A stretch of 14,256 nucleotides of DNA from CAVPHV01 sp964465915 (GTDB lineage: Bacteria; Actinomycetota; Acidimicrobiia; Spongiisociales; UBA5794): contig CAYXMJ010000068.1 in NCBI GenBank assembly GCA_964465915.1, positions 1 to 14,256 on the forward strand, written 5' to 3'. Below are positions 1 through 6,935 of the stretch, piece after piece (position 1 is the first letter of the stretch; each line of letters starts with the position of its first letter). A program made the translations under genes and the position numbers. The notes beneath the pieces are model-generated. The model saw only the letters and a list, made by a program, of their open reading frames with translations. It was not told the DNA's origin and did not search any database.

Positions 1-876
1 TCGGGTCTCGATCTGGCGGACGCGCTCCCGGGTGATGCCGAGCAGCTTGCCGACGTCCGACAGCGTTCGCGGGATCTCGCCATCGAGGCCGTAACGCAAC
101 ACCACCACCTGGCGCTCCCGCTCTTCGAGGAAGCCGAGGGCGCGGCGAAGTTCGTCGCGCCTGGCGCCTTCGGCCACCACGACGAACGGATCAAGGGCGT
201 CGTCGTCTTGGACGAAGTCGCCGAGCTGGGCGTCACCCTCATCGCCGACGGGGCGATCCAGTGACACTGTGTCGCTGGGGGCGGTCAGGGCAATCGTGAT
301 CTTCTCTTCGTCGAGTCCGCTGATCTCTGAGATCTCGGCGACAGTTGGGGGCCGGCGATACATCTCTTGGAGGCTCAATTCCGTCTCTTGGACGGTGCGG
401 ACGACGTCGACCATGTGAACCGGCAGCCGGATGGTGCGGCCGTGGTTGCCGAGGCCGCGAGTGATCGCCTGACGGATCCACCAGGTCGCGTATGTGGAGA
501 ACTTGAAACCCTTGCGCCAATCGAACTTTTCGACGGCACGAATCAACCCGAGGTTGCCCTCCTGGATGAGGTCGAGCAGATCAAGTCCGCGGCCGGTGTA
601 TCGCTTGGCGATTGAGATGACCAGGCGGAGGTTCGAACGGATGAACACGGCTTTGGCTTCATCTGCCTGGTGGATTGCGCGGTACACCGTGGCGCGCTCC
701 TCGGGCGGCAGTTTGCCTTCCGTCTCCTCGAGGCGGCGGTGAGCCTGTCGGCCGGCTTCCATTGCTCGAGCCAGACGAACTTCGTCCTCGGCCGTCAACA
801 GCTCGTGCGTAGCTACCTCTTCGAGGTACATGCCAATGCCGTCGGCAACTAGCGTCTCTTTGGTGCGCTTGACCAA
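1..876 (-). CDS. RNA polymerase sigma-70 factor, principal/group 2 type (3' end off window)
   Basis: This is a promoter-recognition subunit of RNA polymerase. 292 codons are visible and only the last few residues of region 4.2 lie outside the left edge. Region 1.2 is near residues 13-50 (GIGMYLEEV). Region 2 is near 73-145, with RSNLRLVISIAKRY, LDLIQEGNLGLIRAVEKFD, KFSTYATWWIRQAI and GRTIRLPVHM. The region 4 helix-turn-helix is near 250-292, with LRYGLDG and GITRERVRQIETR. There is no long region 1.1, so the protein is about 300 residues, shorter than a typical RpoD and like many actinobacterial SigA/SigB/Hrd proteins. The start is TTG at 876, chosen because GGAGG lies 7 nt upstream. The first in-frame ATG (831) would cut into region 1.2. 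It is transcribed divergently from the lipoprotein gene at 1013. Whether it is the essential housekeeping sigma or a group 2 paralogue cannot be decided here. Confidence 0.95.
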   Translation of the reverse strand, partial: MVKRTKETLVADGIGMYLEEVATHELLTAEDEVRLARAMEAGRQAHRRLEETEGKLPPEERATVYRAIHQADEAKAVFIRSNLRLVISIAKRYTGRGLDLLDLIQEGNLGLIRAVEKFDWRKGFKFSTYATWWIRQAITRGLGNHGRTIRLPVHMVDVVRTVQETELSLQEMYRRPPTVAEISEISGLDEEKITIALTAPSDTVSLDRPVGDEGDAQLGDFVQDDDALDPFVVVAEGARRDELRRALGFLEERERQVVVLRYGLDGEIPRTLSDVGKLLGITRERVRQIETR

Positions 877-883
877 AGGACCC

Positions 884-888
884 CCTCC
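884..888 (-). promoter_or_regulatory. Ribosome binding site deciding a TTG start
   Basis: On the minus strand GGAGG, inside a purine run CGGGAGGGGG, sits 7 nt before the TTG at 876. No ATG or GTG is at suitable spacing, so this site supports TTG as the sigma factor start. Confidence 0.7.
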
Positions 889-921
889 CGTTGTCTAGTC
901 CCTCCCAGAAAGAGGGATCTG

Positions 922-950
922 AACCTATCACCCATAGTGCGTTGCCGCAA
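922..950 (-). promoter_or_regulatory. Putative promoter of the sigma factor gene
   Basis: On the minus strand TTGCGG (950-945) and TAGGTT (927-922) are separated by 17 nt, a good match to the actinobacterial housekeeping pattern TTGnnn-N17-TAnnnT. Transcription would begin near 915, giving a leader of about 40 nt that contains the GGAGG site. The call rests on sequence match only. Confidence 0.5.
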
Positions 951-1012
951 TGGATTACTACTCTGGGCAGGCTGCACCGGGAGAAACTCTCGCCGGTGCC
1001 CGACTCTTGCTC

Positions 1013-2560
1013 ATGAGAACAATCTCGATGCGAACGCTCACCCTGATTGTGGCCGTGGCCGCGGTCTTAGTCGCGGCATGCGCCGGACCGAGTGTCTTGG
1101 TGGCCGGAGAGTCGGCGCGCTCACCTGAACCCGGGCCACCCACGTTTCCCGTCAGGGTAGTGGCGGGTGACGATCTCACCCCGCTCGCTGCCGCGGTCGC
1201 GGTGGCTCAGACGGATCTCACAACGTCGGCGGCCGGGACTGCCACCGTTGTGTGGCAGGACGAGTGGACCGATGTGGTGGTCGCTATGACGATCTCGTCA
1301 TCGGGGTTCCACCCCCAAACGATCGAGATCGCCGAAATCCCCGGCGATGAGGTAGAAGTCCGAATGGACCCTGTCGTTCTGGAAGGGACCGTCACGACCG
1401 AAGACGGCAGGCCATTGCCCGAAACTTCCATTCGGCTCGGCGGTCGGGAACTACTCACGGACGAGTTGGGGGAGTACCGCATCAATCGGGCGGTTGCCGG
1501 CGACATGACGCTGCACCGACCCGCGTGGGAGACGGCGGTCGTCCCGTACGACGGCATATCGACCCAACTCGACGTTGTCATGGACCCGCTGATAGTGCGG
1601 GCTTTGCGCGTCCAAGCCGAAAAGGCCGGCGACGAGAACTCCTGGAAGAAGCTGTTGAACCTCAGCGCAACCACCGACATCAACGGCATGGTGGTCGACC
1701 TCAAGGACGAGGCGGGGGTGGTCAAGTACGACACCGGGATTGCGCTCGCTCACGATATCGGTGCCGTGCAGGCCGCGTATGACATCTCCGGGATCGTTGC
1801 CGACATGGACGAATTGGAGCTGTACAAGATCGCCAGGATCGTTGTGTTCCAAGACCCCTATCTGGCCATCGATCAGCCGAGTTTGGCCACGATGGACTCG
1901 AAGACCGGACGCCCCTGGGAGACCAAGAGCGGGCGCGCCTGGCTCGATCCGACAGACCCCGCGGCCTGGGAGTACCCGTTGTCGCTGGCGGAGGAGGCGT
2001 GCCGCCTCGGCTTCAACGAGGTGCAGTTCGACTACGTCCAGTTCCCGGTTGGTGGGGTGAAGACGGCCCGGTTCGATGAACTCGCTTACAGCGACGCCTA
2101 CTACGACGACGAAGCTCAGTTCCTGCGCATCGAGACCATCGCGGCCTTCCTCCGGGAGGCGCACGACCGCCTCTATCCGGCCGGTTGTGCCGTTGCTGCG
2201 GACATCCTGGCCATCACGCTGGAGAGTCGGTCCGATGAGGGCATCGGCCAGCAGCCGGGACCACTCTCATCTGCGGTGGACGTACTCAGCCCGATGATCT
2301 ACTCGTACGCTTATGCGCCGGGTTGGCGCGACTACGAAGACCCCAATGAGCACGCTGCCGAGATCGTGGAAACGGCGTTGGACGCCGGTATCCCCCGGCT
2401 CGAGGGTCCCGCCATCTATCGGCCATGGCTGCAGCGGGCCAAGCTCGATCCGCCGGAGATTCGAGTCGTGTGGGGGATCGCCGAAGAGCGGTCACTGGGA
2501 TGGATGCTCTGGAGCGAGAACTCGTCGTTTGGGCCCAACATGCTGCCTCCGGTCAGGTGA
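1013..2560 (+). CDS. Lipoprotein with Ig-like/carboxypeptidase-regulatory domain and putative glycoside hydrolase (DUF4015-type) barrel
   Basis: This is a predicted membrane-anchored surface protein of 515 aa. The N-terminus has basic residues, a hydrophobic stretch and a lipobox ending VAAC, with the lipidated Cys at residue 23. Residues of about 120-195 (EGTVTTEDGRPL onward) look like a carboxypeptidase-regulatory or Ig-like beta domain. From about residue 218 to the end it matches the putative glycosyl hydrolase family PF13200. Matching features are GMVVDLKDE with a later VVFQDPYLA, WLDPTDPAAWEY, GFNEVQFDYVQFP near 333-345 (the D340 region is the likely active-site strand), and a C-terminal GWMLWSENSS. 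I place the start at ATG 1013 because it gives a proper signal peptide. An in-frame ATG at 950 adds 21 residues that spoil it, and ATG 1028 is also possible. No strong ribosome site is seen for any of them. The substrate is unknown; a cell-wall or extracellular polysaccharide is an inference. The stop overlaps the next gene. Confidence 0.85.
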   Translation: MRTISMRTLTLIVAVAAVLVAACAGPSVLVAGESARSPEPGPPTFPVRVVAGDDLTPLAAAVAVAQTDLTTSAAGTATVVWQDEWTDVVVAMTISSSGFHPQTIEIAEIPGDEVEVRMDPVVLEGTVTTEDGRPLPETSIRLGGRELLTDELGEYRINRAVAGDMTLHRPAWETAVVPYDGISTQLDVVMDPLIVRALRVQAEKAGDENSWKKLLNLSATTDINGMVVDLKDEAGVVKYDTGIALAHDIGAVQAAYDISGIVADMDELELYKIARIVVFQDPYLAIDQPSLATMDSKTGRPWETKSGRAWLDPTDPAAWEYPLSLAEEACRLGFNEVQFDYVQFPVGGVKTARFDELAYSDAYYDDEAQFLRIETIAAFLREAHDRLYPAGCAVAADILAITLESRSDEGIGQQPGPLSSAVDVLSPMIYSYAYAPGWRDYEDPNEHAAEIVETALDAGIPRLEGPAIYRPWLQRAKLDPPEIRVVWGIAEERSLGWMLWSENSSFGPNMLPPVR

Positions 2561-3261
2561 GCACTCCCGCCGTAGACGGTCTCGCTGAGTTGAGCGCGGC
2601 GGTTGTCGATTGCGGGCTCTGTCCCCGCCTGGTGGCGTGGCGTGAGCAAGTAGCGGACGAGAAACGAGCGGCTTACCGCGGTGAGGAGTATTGGGGCCGT
2701 CCTGTCCCCGGCTTCGGTGATCCGGCGGCGCGCCTCGTCGTGGTTGGGCTCGCCCCGGGAGCCCACGGAGCCAACCGCACGGGCCGGATGTTCACCGGCG
2801 ACCGCAGCGGTGATTGGCTGTTCCGCTCACTGCATCATGCCGGGTTTGCCGCGCTTGCCACCTCGATTGATCGCAGCGATGGCCAGGCGATGAACGATGC
2901 CTGGATCACCGCCCCGGTGCGGTGTGCCCCGCCCGACAACAAGCCGACCACGCTCGAGCGTGACAACTGCGCGGGATGGTTCGACGCAGAACTCGATCTG
3001 CTCGACCACGCCGCGGTCTACGTGTGTCTCGGCGGGTACGGCTACGTGGCGCTGTGGCAACACTTGCAGCGCCGTGGAGAAGTGTTGCCTCGGCCGCGGC
3101 CTCGCTTTGAGCACGGCGGTGAAGTGCAACTGTCCAACGGGAGGCTGCTGATCATGAGCTATCACCCGAGCCAGCAGAATACATTCACCGGCCGTCTCAC
3201 CGCTCCGATGCTCGACGCGGTGTTCCTGCGGGCACGGGCCGCTATTGAGCTTCGTCGATGA
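2557..3261 (+). CDS. udgB: Family 5 uracil-DNA glycosylase (UDGb), 4Fe-4S type
   Basis: It removes uracil, and in this family also other deaminated or oxidised bases, from DNA as the first step of base-excision repair in the cytoplasm. The 234-aa product has motif 1 GLAPGAHGANRTGR followed by FTGDRSGD (64-86) and motif 2 YHPSQQNTFTGRLT (202-215). Both are typical of family 5, where motif 1 lacks the catalytic Asp/Asn of classic UDGs. Cysteines 19, 22, 123 and 138 are placed as expected for the 4Fe-4S cluster. The frame is open well upstream, but GTG 2557 starts within the previous stop (GTGA overlap) and leaves a natural N-terminus just before the first Cys pair. ATG 2503 is an alternative that would add 18 residues. 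The 3' end overlaps the convergent peptidase gene by 20 bp. The link with the lipoprotein gene looks positional rather than functional. Confidence 0.92.
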   Translation: MSTPAVDGLAELSAAVVDCGLCPRLVAWREQVADEKRAAYRGEEYWGRPVPGFGDPAARLVVVGLAPGAHGANRTGRMFTGDRSGDWLFRSLHHAGFAALATSIDRSDGQAMNDAWITAPVRCAPPDNKPTTLERDNCAGWFDAELDLLDHAAVYVCLGGYGYVALWQHLQRRGEVLPRPRPRFEHGGEVQLSNGRLLIMSYHPSQQNTFTGRLTAPMLDAVFLRARAAIELRR

Positions 3262-3856
3262 GTTCCTGCTCGCGGAGTTGCCGGTCCCACGCTGCTCGGA
3301 GGTAGGGGTACGGGTTGCGGTACCGGTCGTTGTGCTGCAGTTCGAAGTGCGTATGGGCGACCCGGGATTCGGCGTTGCCGGAGTCTCCGGTGTAGCCGAT
3401 CAGGTCACCTGCTTGCACGAAGTTGCCCACCTCGAGCCCCGGCGCAAACGCAGTAGCAGGTCCTCCGGCGCCGTCATCGGTGCCCGGCGTGTCGTTGTTG
3501 AGGTGGATGTACCAGGTCACCCAGTCGTCGGCATGGCGGAGGCGAACGTAGAAGCCGGAACGCCGTCCGTCCTCCATTGCCTCGACGAAGCCGTCGGCGA
3601 CGGCGTGGACCGGGGTGCCCTTGGGGGCCATGACGTCGGTGCCTTGGTGGCGCCGTCCTCCCGAGCGGCCGGCGCCCCAGGTATCGCTGAAGCCGTCGAT
3701 GATGTCATCGTGGAGGAACCGGGTCATGACGAAGTCTCCCGGCGCAGCCTCGTCGGTCTCGGCCGCGGTCGCTACGGGTGCAAATGCGGTGGCTGAACTG
3801 AGCGCTGCGGCCGCGGCCAAGCTGACGACGACCGCAAGTCGGAACATGCGTGACAT
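3242..3856 (-). CDS. Exported M23 (LytM-type) zinc metallopeptidase
   Basis: This is a 204-aa secreted protein of the peptidoglycan-hydrolase family. Residues 1-31 form a signal peptide with a basic start, an Ala/Val-rich core and a possible AxA cleavage site before ETDEAAPG. The M23 core follows: GRRHQGTDVMAP supplies the HxxxD zinc ligands, WYIHLNN is the middle His motif, and HTHFELQH supplies the HxH pair. All expected catalytic residues are present, so it is probably an active endopeptidase rather than an EnvC-type activator. An insertion rich in Gly, Asp and Thr separates the middle strands. The ATG at 3856 is preceded by AGGTGA at good spacing, which supports it over ATG 3847. It lies alone, converging with the glycosylase gene and divergent from the suf cluster. 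Its cell-wall target bond is not predictable. Confidence 0.9.
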   Translation of the reverse strand: MSRMFRLAVVVSLAAAAALSSATAFAPVATAAETDEAAPGDFVMTRFLHDDIIDGFSDTWGAGRSGGRRHQGTDVMAPKGTPVHAVADGFVEAMEDGRRSGFYVRLRHADDWVTWYIHLNNDTPGTDDGAGGPATAFAPGLEVGNFVQAGDLIGYTGDSGNAESRVAHTHFELQHNDRYRNPYPYLRAAWDRQLREQELIDEAQ

Positions 3857-3937
3857 GGTGGATCACCTCGAACAAGTTGGGGGACGACCCGCAGCGCCGG
3901 CGCCCCTACCGCGGCAGAAGCGAGTCGTGAAGCCGGC

Positions 3938-3965
3938 AGGTTATGCCCATTCCGGGAGTATGCAA
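3938..3965 (-). promoter_or_regulatory. Putative promoter of the M23 peptidase gene
   Basis: On the minus strand TTGCAT (3965-3960) and TAACCT (3943-3938) are spaced by 16 nt. Transcription would start near 3931 and leave a GC-rich leader of about 75 nt. That leader contains the self-complementary decamer GCGCCGGCGC (3894-3903). The leader is too short for a ydaO (c-di-AMP) riboswitch, which often precedes such genes in actinobacteria. Confidence 0.4.
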
Positions 3966-3971
3966 GTACTC
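3956..3971. promoter_or_regulatory. Short inverted repeat over the M23 -35 box (possible operator)
   Basis: GAGTA and TACTC are separated by six bases, and the -35 box of the peptidase promoter lies between and over the arms. It sits in the divergent region shared with sufD. Five-base arms can occur by chance, so operator function is only a suggestion. Confidence 0.25.
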
Positions 3972-4015
3972 GCCTGGCAGAAACAGGAAGGGCGGTCATG
4001 TTCGAGCCGGGTACT

Positions 4016-4045
4016 TTGGGTTAGGGGACCCGACGCCGGTAGTCT
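4016..4045 (+). promoter_or_regulatory. Putative promoter of the sufD operon
   Basis: TTGGGT (4016-4021) and TAGTCT (4040-4045) are spaced by 18 nt, giving a start near 4052 and a leader of about 24 nt that carries the ribosome site. GGGT and ACCC (4019-4030 region) form a weak inverted repeat between the boxes. No clear SufR-type operator is seen. Confidence 0.4.
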
Positions 4046-4060
4046 GCGGCTTCGCCTCCT

Positions 4061-4067
4061 GGAGAAG
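4061..4067 (+). promoter_or_regulatory. Ribosome binding site deciding the TTG start of sufD
   Basis: GGAGAAG lies 8 nt before TTG 4076. No ATG is available before 4160, which would remove about 28 conserved residues, so this site fixes the TTG start. Confidence 0.65.
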
Positions 4068-4075
4068 CCCCCCTT

Positions 4076-5368
4076 TTGATACCGCTCGACCAGACTGCAC
4101 TCGAACGCGCTGCCGCCGGAGTCCCGGAGTGGCTCGCGGCGCGCCGTACCGCAGGCTATGAGCACTTTGACAAGCTCGCGATGCCGACATCGCAGGAAGA
4201 GGTCTGGAAGTACGTCGACCTCGACTTCGACCTGGCCGATTTTGCGCTGTGCGACGCCCCTGGGCCCTCGCTGACCGGCGCTGACGAGGTAGCCGATGCA
4301 ATGCCTCCAACCTCGGGCGTGGTCAAGGTACTCGACGGGTTTGTCTCGCTCGTGGAGCCTGCCGAATCGGAAGGGGTGGTGTTCGACTCGGTATTGGCGG
4401 CGGCAGCGGGGCATTCAGAACTGCTCGAAGCCCGCTTCGGCGCTGGGATTCCGGCCGATCTCGACAAGTTTGCCGCCGCCGCGGCTGCCTTCTCCACCGA
4501 CGGCGTCGTCTTGGCCATCCCAGCAGGCAAGGCGGTCACCGACCCCTTCTACGTTGACGTTCAGGCGACCACTCCCGGCACCGTCAGCTTTCCTCGGGTC
4601 GTCATCGAAGTTGGTTCATCCGCCCAGGCATCACTCGTCATCAACTACCGCTCGCCCCACGACGCTCGTCTCGTTGTGGTCCCCGACCTGGAAATCACGG
4701 TCGGTGAGAACGCAAACGTCGACATCACCATTGTGCAGAACTGGGGCTACGAGACCCGTGCTCTTTCTCATGTCAATGCCGTGGTCGGGCGGGACGCTCG
4801 AGTGCGGATCGCCGAGGCCGGCCTTGGCGGCAAACTTTCCCGACTGCATCTCTTCGTCGACCTCGAAGGGCGCGGTTCGTCGGCGGAGGTCCTCGGTGCC
4901 TACTTCGGTGAACGAGACCAGATCCTCGACTACCGCTACTTCATGCGCCACATCGGCACCGACACGAACTCCGATATGTTCCTCAAGGGCGGTGTCGAGG
5001 ACGAGGCGCTCTCCGTGTTCACCGGCATGATCCGGATCGAGGAAAGTGCTCAGAAGACCAACGCCTTCCAGACCAACCGCAACCTGCTGTTATCCGATGG
5101 TGCGGCTGCTCAGTCGGTGCCCAACCTCGAAATCCTCGCCAACGATGTCCGTTGTGGCCACGGTTCCACGGTCGGGCCGCTCGATGCCGAGCAGCGGTAC
5201 TACCTGATGAGCCGGGGCCTGGATCGGGCTCGCTCCGACCGCCTCCAGGTTCGGGGGTTCTTCGACCAGGCGCTGTCTCGCTTCCCGATCTCCGAACTGG
5301 CCGACCCCATCAGCGGTTGGATCAACCAGAAGTATGTGGCGGCGCAGGCAGAGGGCAGGGTCACATGA
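4076..5368 (+). CDS. sufD: Fe-S cluster assembly scaffold protein SufD
   Basis: SufD is part of the SufBCD scaffold that builds Fe-S clusters in the cytoplasm. The product is 430 aa, the usual SufD length. The N-terminal helical part has the family-typical QEEVWKYVD (residues 38-46), the middle is the beta-helix core, and the C-terminal part has NLLLSDGA and DVRCGHGSTVG (about 357-367). The CxH in that motif (C360, H362) places it with SufD rather than SufB; SufD supplies a His ligand at the SufB-SufD interface. The C-terminus RGFFDQALSRFPI is also family-typical. The TTG start is supported by GGAGAAG 8 nt upstream. The stop overlaps the next start as ATGA. sufB, normally just upstream in actinobacteria, is absent: the upstream gene is an unrelated, divergent peptidase. 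Confidence 0.93.
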   Translation: MIPLDQTALERAAAGVPEWLAARRTAGYEHFDKLAMPTSQEEVWKYVDLDFDLADFALCDAPGPSLTGADEVADAMPPTSGVVKVLDGFVSLVEPAESEGVVFDSVLAAAAGHSELLEARFGAGIPADLDKFAAAAAAFSTDGVVLAIPAGKAVTDPFYVDVQATTPGTVSFPRVVIEVGSSAQASLVINYRSPHDARLVVVPDLEITVGENANVDITIVQNWGYETRALSHVNAVVGRDARVRIAEAGLGGKLSRLHLFVDLEGRGSSAEVLGAYFGERDQILDYRYFMRHIGTDTNSDMFLKGGVEDEALSVFTGMIRIEESAQKTNAFQTNRNLLLSDGAAAQSVPNLEILANDVRCGHGSTVGPLDAEQRYYLMSRGLDRARSDRLQVRGFFDQALSRFPISELADPISGWINQKYVAAQAEGRVT

Positions 5369-5703
5369 GTCAGGTAGTGATAGCTCCACTCACCGACCTT
5401 CCTGAAGGGCGTGGCGTCCGGGTTGAAGTCGGTGACCATCGTGTTGCCGTATTCCGCATCGGCGAGAGTGTCTACGCCATCGGCGACCGTTGCTCGCACG
5501 CCGAGGCCTCGTTGGCTGAGGGTGAACTGTTCGGAACCGAAGTGGAGTGCCCTCGTCATGGGTCGGAGTTCGATCTCGAGACCGGCGAACCGGGGTCATT
5601 TCCGGCAACTCGGCCGGTACCCGTGTACGAGGTCTCCGTGGTCGATGGGGAGGTCTTGCTGACCTTGCCCGACGACGACCAGGGCGAGGAGGTTTCCGGA
5701 TGA
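5365..5703 (+). CDS. Rieske [2Fe-2S] ferredoxin-like protein of the suf cluster
   Basis: This is a 112-aa soluble Rieske domain protein resembling small Rieske ferredoxins of dioxygenase systems and NirD. The cluster ligands are all present: C43 and H45 (DRCSHAEAS), then C62 and H65 (VECPRHGSEFD). The spacing is normal, and the later GSEFDLETG is typical of the fold. It starts in the ATGA that ends sufD and ends in the ATGA that starts sufC, so the three genes should be translationally coupled. A Rieske gene between sufD and sufC is known from Streptomyces suf clusters, where its exact task is not settled. It may deliver electrons during cluster assembly or be a client protein. No signal peptide or membrane helix is seen. 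Confidence 0.92.
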   Translation: MSQVVIAPLTDLPEGRGVRVEVGDHRVAVFRIGESVYAIGDRCSHAEASLAEGELFGTEVECPRHGSEFDLETGEPGSFPATRPVPVYEVSVVDGEVLLTLPDDDQGEEVSG

Positions 5704-6473
5704 CGACCGCGCTGAAGGTCAACCAGGTCAAGGCACGCCTTGGTGAGCTCGAGATCCTCAAGGGGGTCGACCTCGAAGTGCCGTTTGGTGAAGTCCACGC
5801 CCTCATGGGGCCGAATGGCTCCGGCAAGTCGACGCTGTGCCACGTCCTGATGGGCAAGGCGGAGTACAAAGCGGAAGGGTCCGCCGAGGTGGCCGGTCGC
5901 GAGATCATGGGCCTGCCCGTCGACGAGCGTGCCCGGGCCGGCCTGTTCGAGGCGTTCCAGTATCCAGTTGAGGTCCCCGGCGTCACCCTCGACGAACTCG
6001 TCACCGAGATGGGGCAGGTCTCCACCGACTCCGCCACCTTCCAGGGGAGGGTCGTCGCCGCGTCCGGTCAACTTGGCATGGAGCGTTTCCTGCAGCGTCC
6101 GATCAATGAGGGGCTCTCGGGGGGAGAGAAGAAGCGTTCGGAGATCTTCCAGCTCGCAGTGGCCAGTCCCGCCATCGCCGTTCTCGACGAGATCGACTCC
6201 GGTCTCGACATCGACGCCGTGCGCGAAGTGGCCGAGTTGGTTGAAGAGCTTCGGAGCCCCAATCTCGGGGTGCTCATCATCACCCACTACAGCCGGATCC
6301 TGCGGTACATGCGGCCCGACAAGGTGCATGTGATGCTCGATGGGCGGATCGTGCGCAGCGGCGGGCCCGAGGTCGCCGAGGAACTGGAAAGCCAAGGCTA
6401 TGACGTGTTGCGGCGCGAGCTCGGCCTGACCGCGGCTCCGGCCGACAATGGCGATTCCTTCGCCGACCTGTAG
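5700..6473 (+). CDS. sufC: Fe-S cluster assembly ATPase SufC
   Basis: SufC is the ABC-type ATPase that drives the SufBCD scaffold; it is cytoplasmic and not a transporter. The 257-aa product has Walker A GPNGSGKST (37-45), the family-specific FEAFQYPVEVPGV after the Q-loop region, signature LSGGEKKR (139-146), Walker B IAVLDEIDSGLD (159-170) and the H-loop His in ITHYSR (H196). All catalytic residues are intact. The ATG overlaps the Rieske stop as ATGA, and GAGGAGG 7 nt upstream supports this start. The last 20 residues, from about AAPADNGDSFADL, are a short acidic tail outside the conserved fold. sufS and sufU, which usually follow in actinobacteria, are replaced by a small membrane protein gene and a sirtuin gene. 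Confidence 0.96.
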   Translation: MTTALKVNQVKARLGELEILKGVDLEVPFGEVHALMGPNGSGKSTLCHVLMGKAEYKAEGSAEVAGREIMGLPVDERARAGLFEAFQYPVEVPGVTLDELVTEMGQVSTDSATFQGRVVAASGQLGMERFLQRPINEGLSGGEKKRSEIFQLAVASPAIAVLDEIDSGLDIDAVREVAELVEELRSPNLGVLIITHYSRILRYMRPDKVHVMLDGRIVRSGGPEVAEELESQGYDVLRRELGLTAAPADNGDSFADL

Positions 6474-6489
6474 CCTGCGCAGGCCATCC

Positions 6490-6496
6490 GAGGAGG
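6490..6496 (+). promoter_or_regulatory. Ribosome binding site in front of an apparent CTG start
   Basis: GAGGAGG occupies 6490-6496 in the 27-nt gap after sufC. The first GAGG is 7 nt, and the last GGAGG 4 nt, before CTG 6501. There is no ATG, GTG or TTG in this frame between the sufC stop and ATG 6588. Confidence 0.6.
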
Positions 6497-6500
6497 CGCG

Positions 6501-6935
6501 CTGAGCGATCCCGATGAGATCCAATGGTCGTTCGCCGACGCGGCCGATGCCCGTTCCTACCTGTGGCAACTCGCCAAGCTGTGGGGAATGTGGCTCATTG
6601 GGCTCGGCGTGCTGTTCGTGACGTCGGGTTGGATGCTGCTTGTCTTTGGGGTCCTTCTGCTCGTGGCGCTCCCGGTGCTCGCCTCACCACTGGTCGAGCG
6701 GTCCGAAACCATGGTTCCCGTCAATGAGGCGGTCGACGACGGCGCCGGTGCGTTCGGAAACAGCCGAGGCACCAAGCGGGACGTGGCGGTACGGCAACTC
6801 GTCTACGGCGCGGCTCCGCTGCGCGCCGCACTCTCTACCATCGGGGCGAGTCAAGCCTGGGTGGGATTGCTCTATCTCGGCATAGGAATCACGGTTGTGG
6901 CCTTCGGATACGTGTTGATCGATGTCTTCCTCTAG
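6501..6935 (+). CDS. Small integral membrane protein, unknown function (CTG start likely)
   Basis: I do not recognise the family. From CTG 6501 the product is 144 aa and begins SDPDEIQWSFADAADARSY. Residues of about 28-63 form a long hydrophobic stretch that could be two helices in a hairpin, and about 119-143 forms a C-terminal helix. The region between is a soluble loop with several charges (RSETMVPVNEA, RGTKRDVAVRQ). CTG is preferred because a strong GAGGAGG lies just upstream and the following 29 codons look coding. ATG 6588 has no spaced ribosome site and would begin inside the first hydrophobic segment, giving 115 aa. It is 27 nt downstream of sufC and overlaps the Sir2 gene by 14 bp, so co-transcription with both is likely. 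A role in Fe-S metabolism is not implied by the sequence. Confidence 0.7.
   Translation: MSDPDEIQWSFADAADARSYLWQLAKLWGMWLIGLGVLFVTSGWMLLVFGVLLLVALPVLASPLVERSETMVPVNEAVDDGAGAFGNSRGTKRDVAVRQLVYGAAPLRAALSTIGASQAWVGLLYLGIGITVVAFGYVLIDVFL

Noticed and set aside
3857..3940. Possible ydaO (c-di-AMP) riboswitch before the M23 gene
   Set aside because: The leader from the likely start is only about 75 nt and I see none of the conserved ydaO core, although such riboswitches are common before wall hydrolases in actinobacteria.
4076..5368. Reading this gene as sufB
   Set aside because: The CxHGSTVG motif and the 430-aa length are those of SufD; the SufB-type C-terminal Cys/Glu pattern is absent.
5556..6569. 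Minus-strand open frame of about 337 codons opposite the Rieske and sufC genes
   Set aside because: It is a mirror of strongly conserved coding sequence and has no motif of its own.
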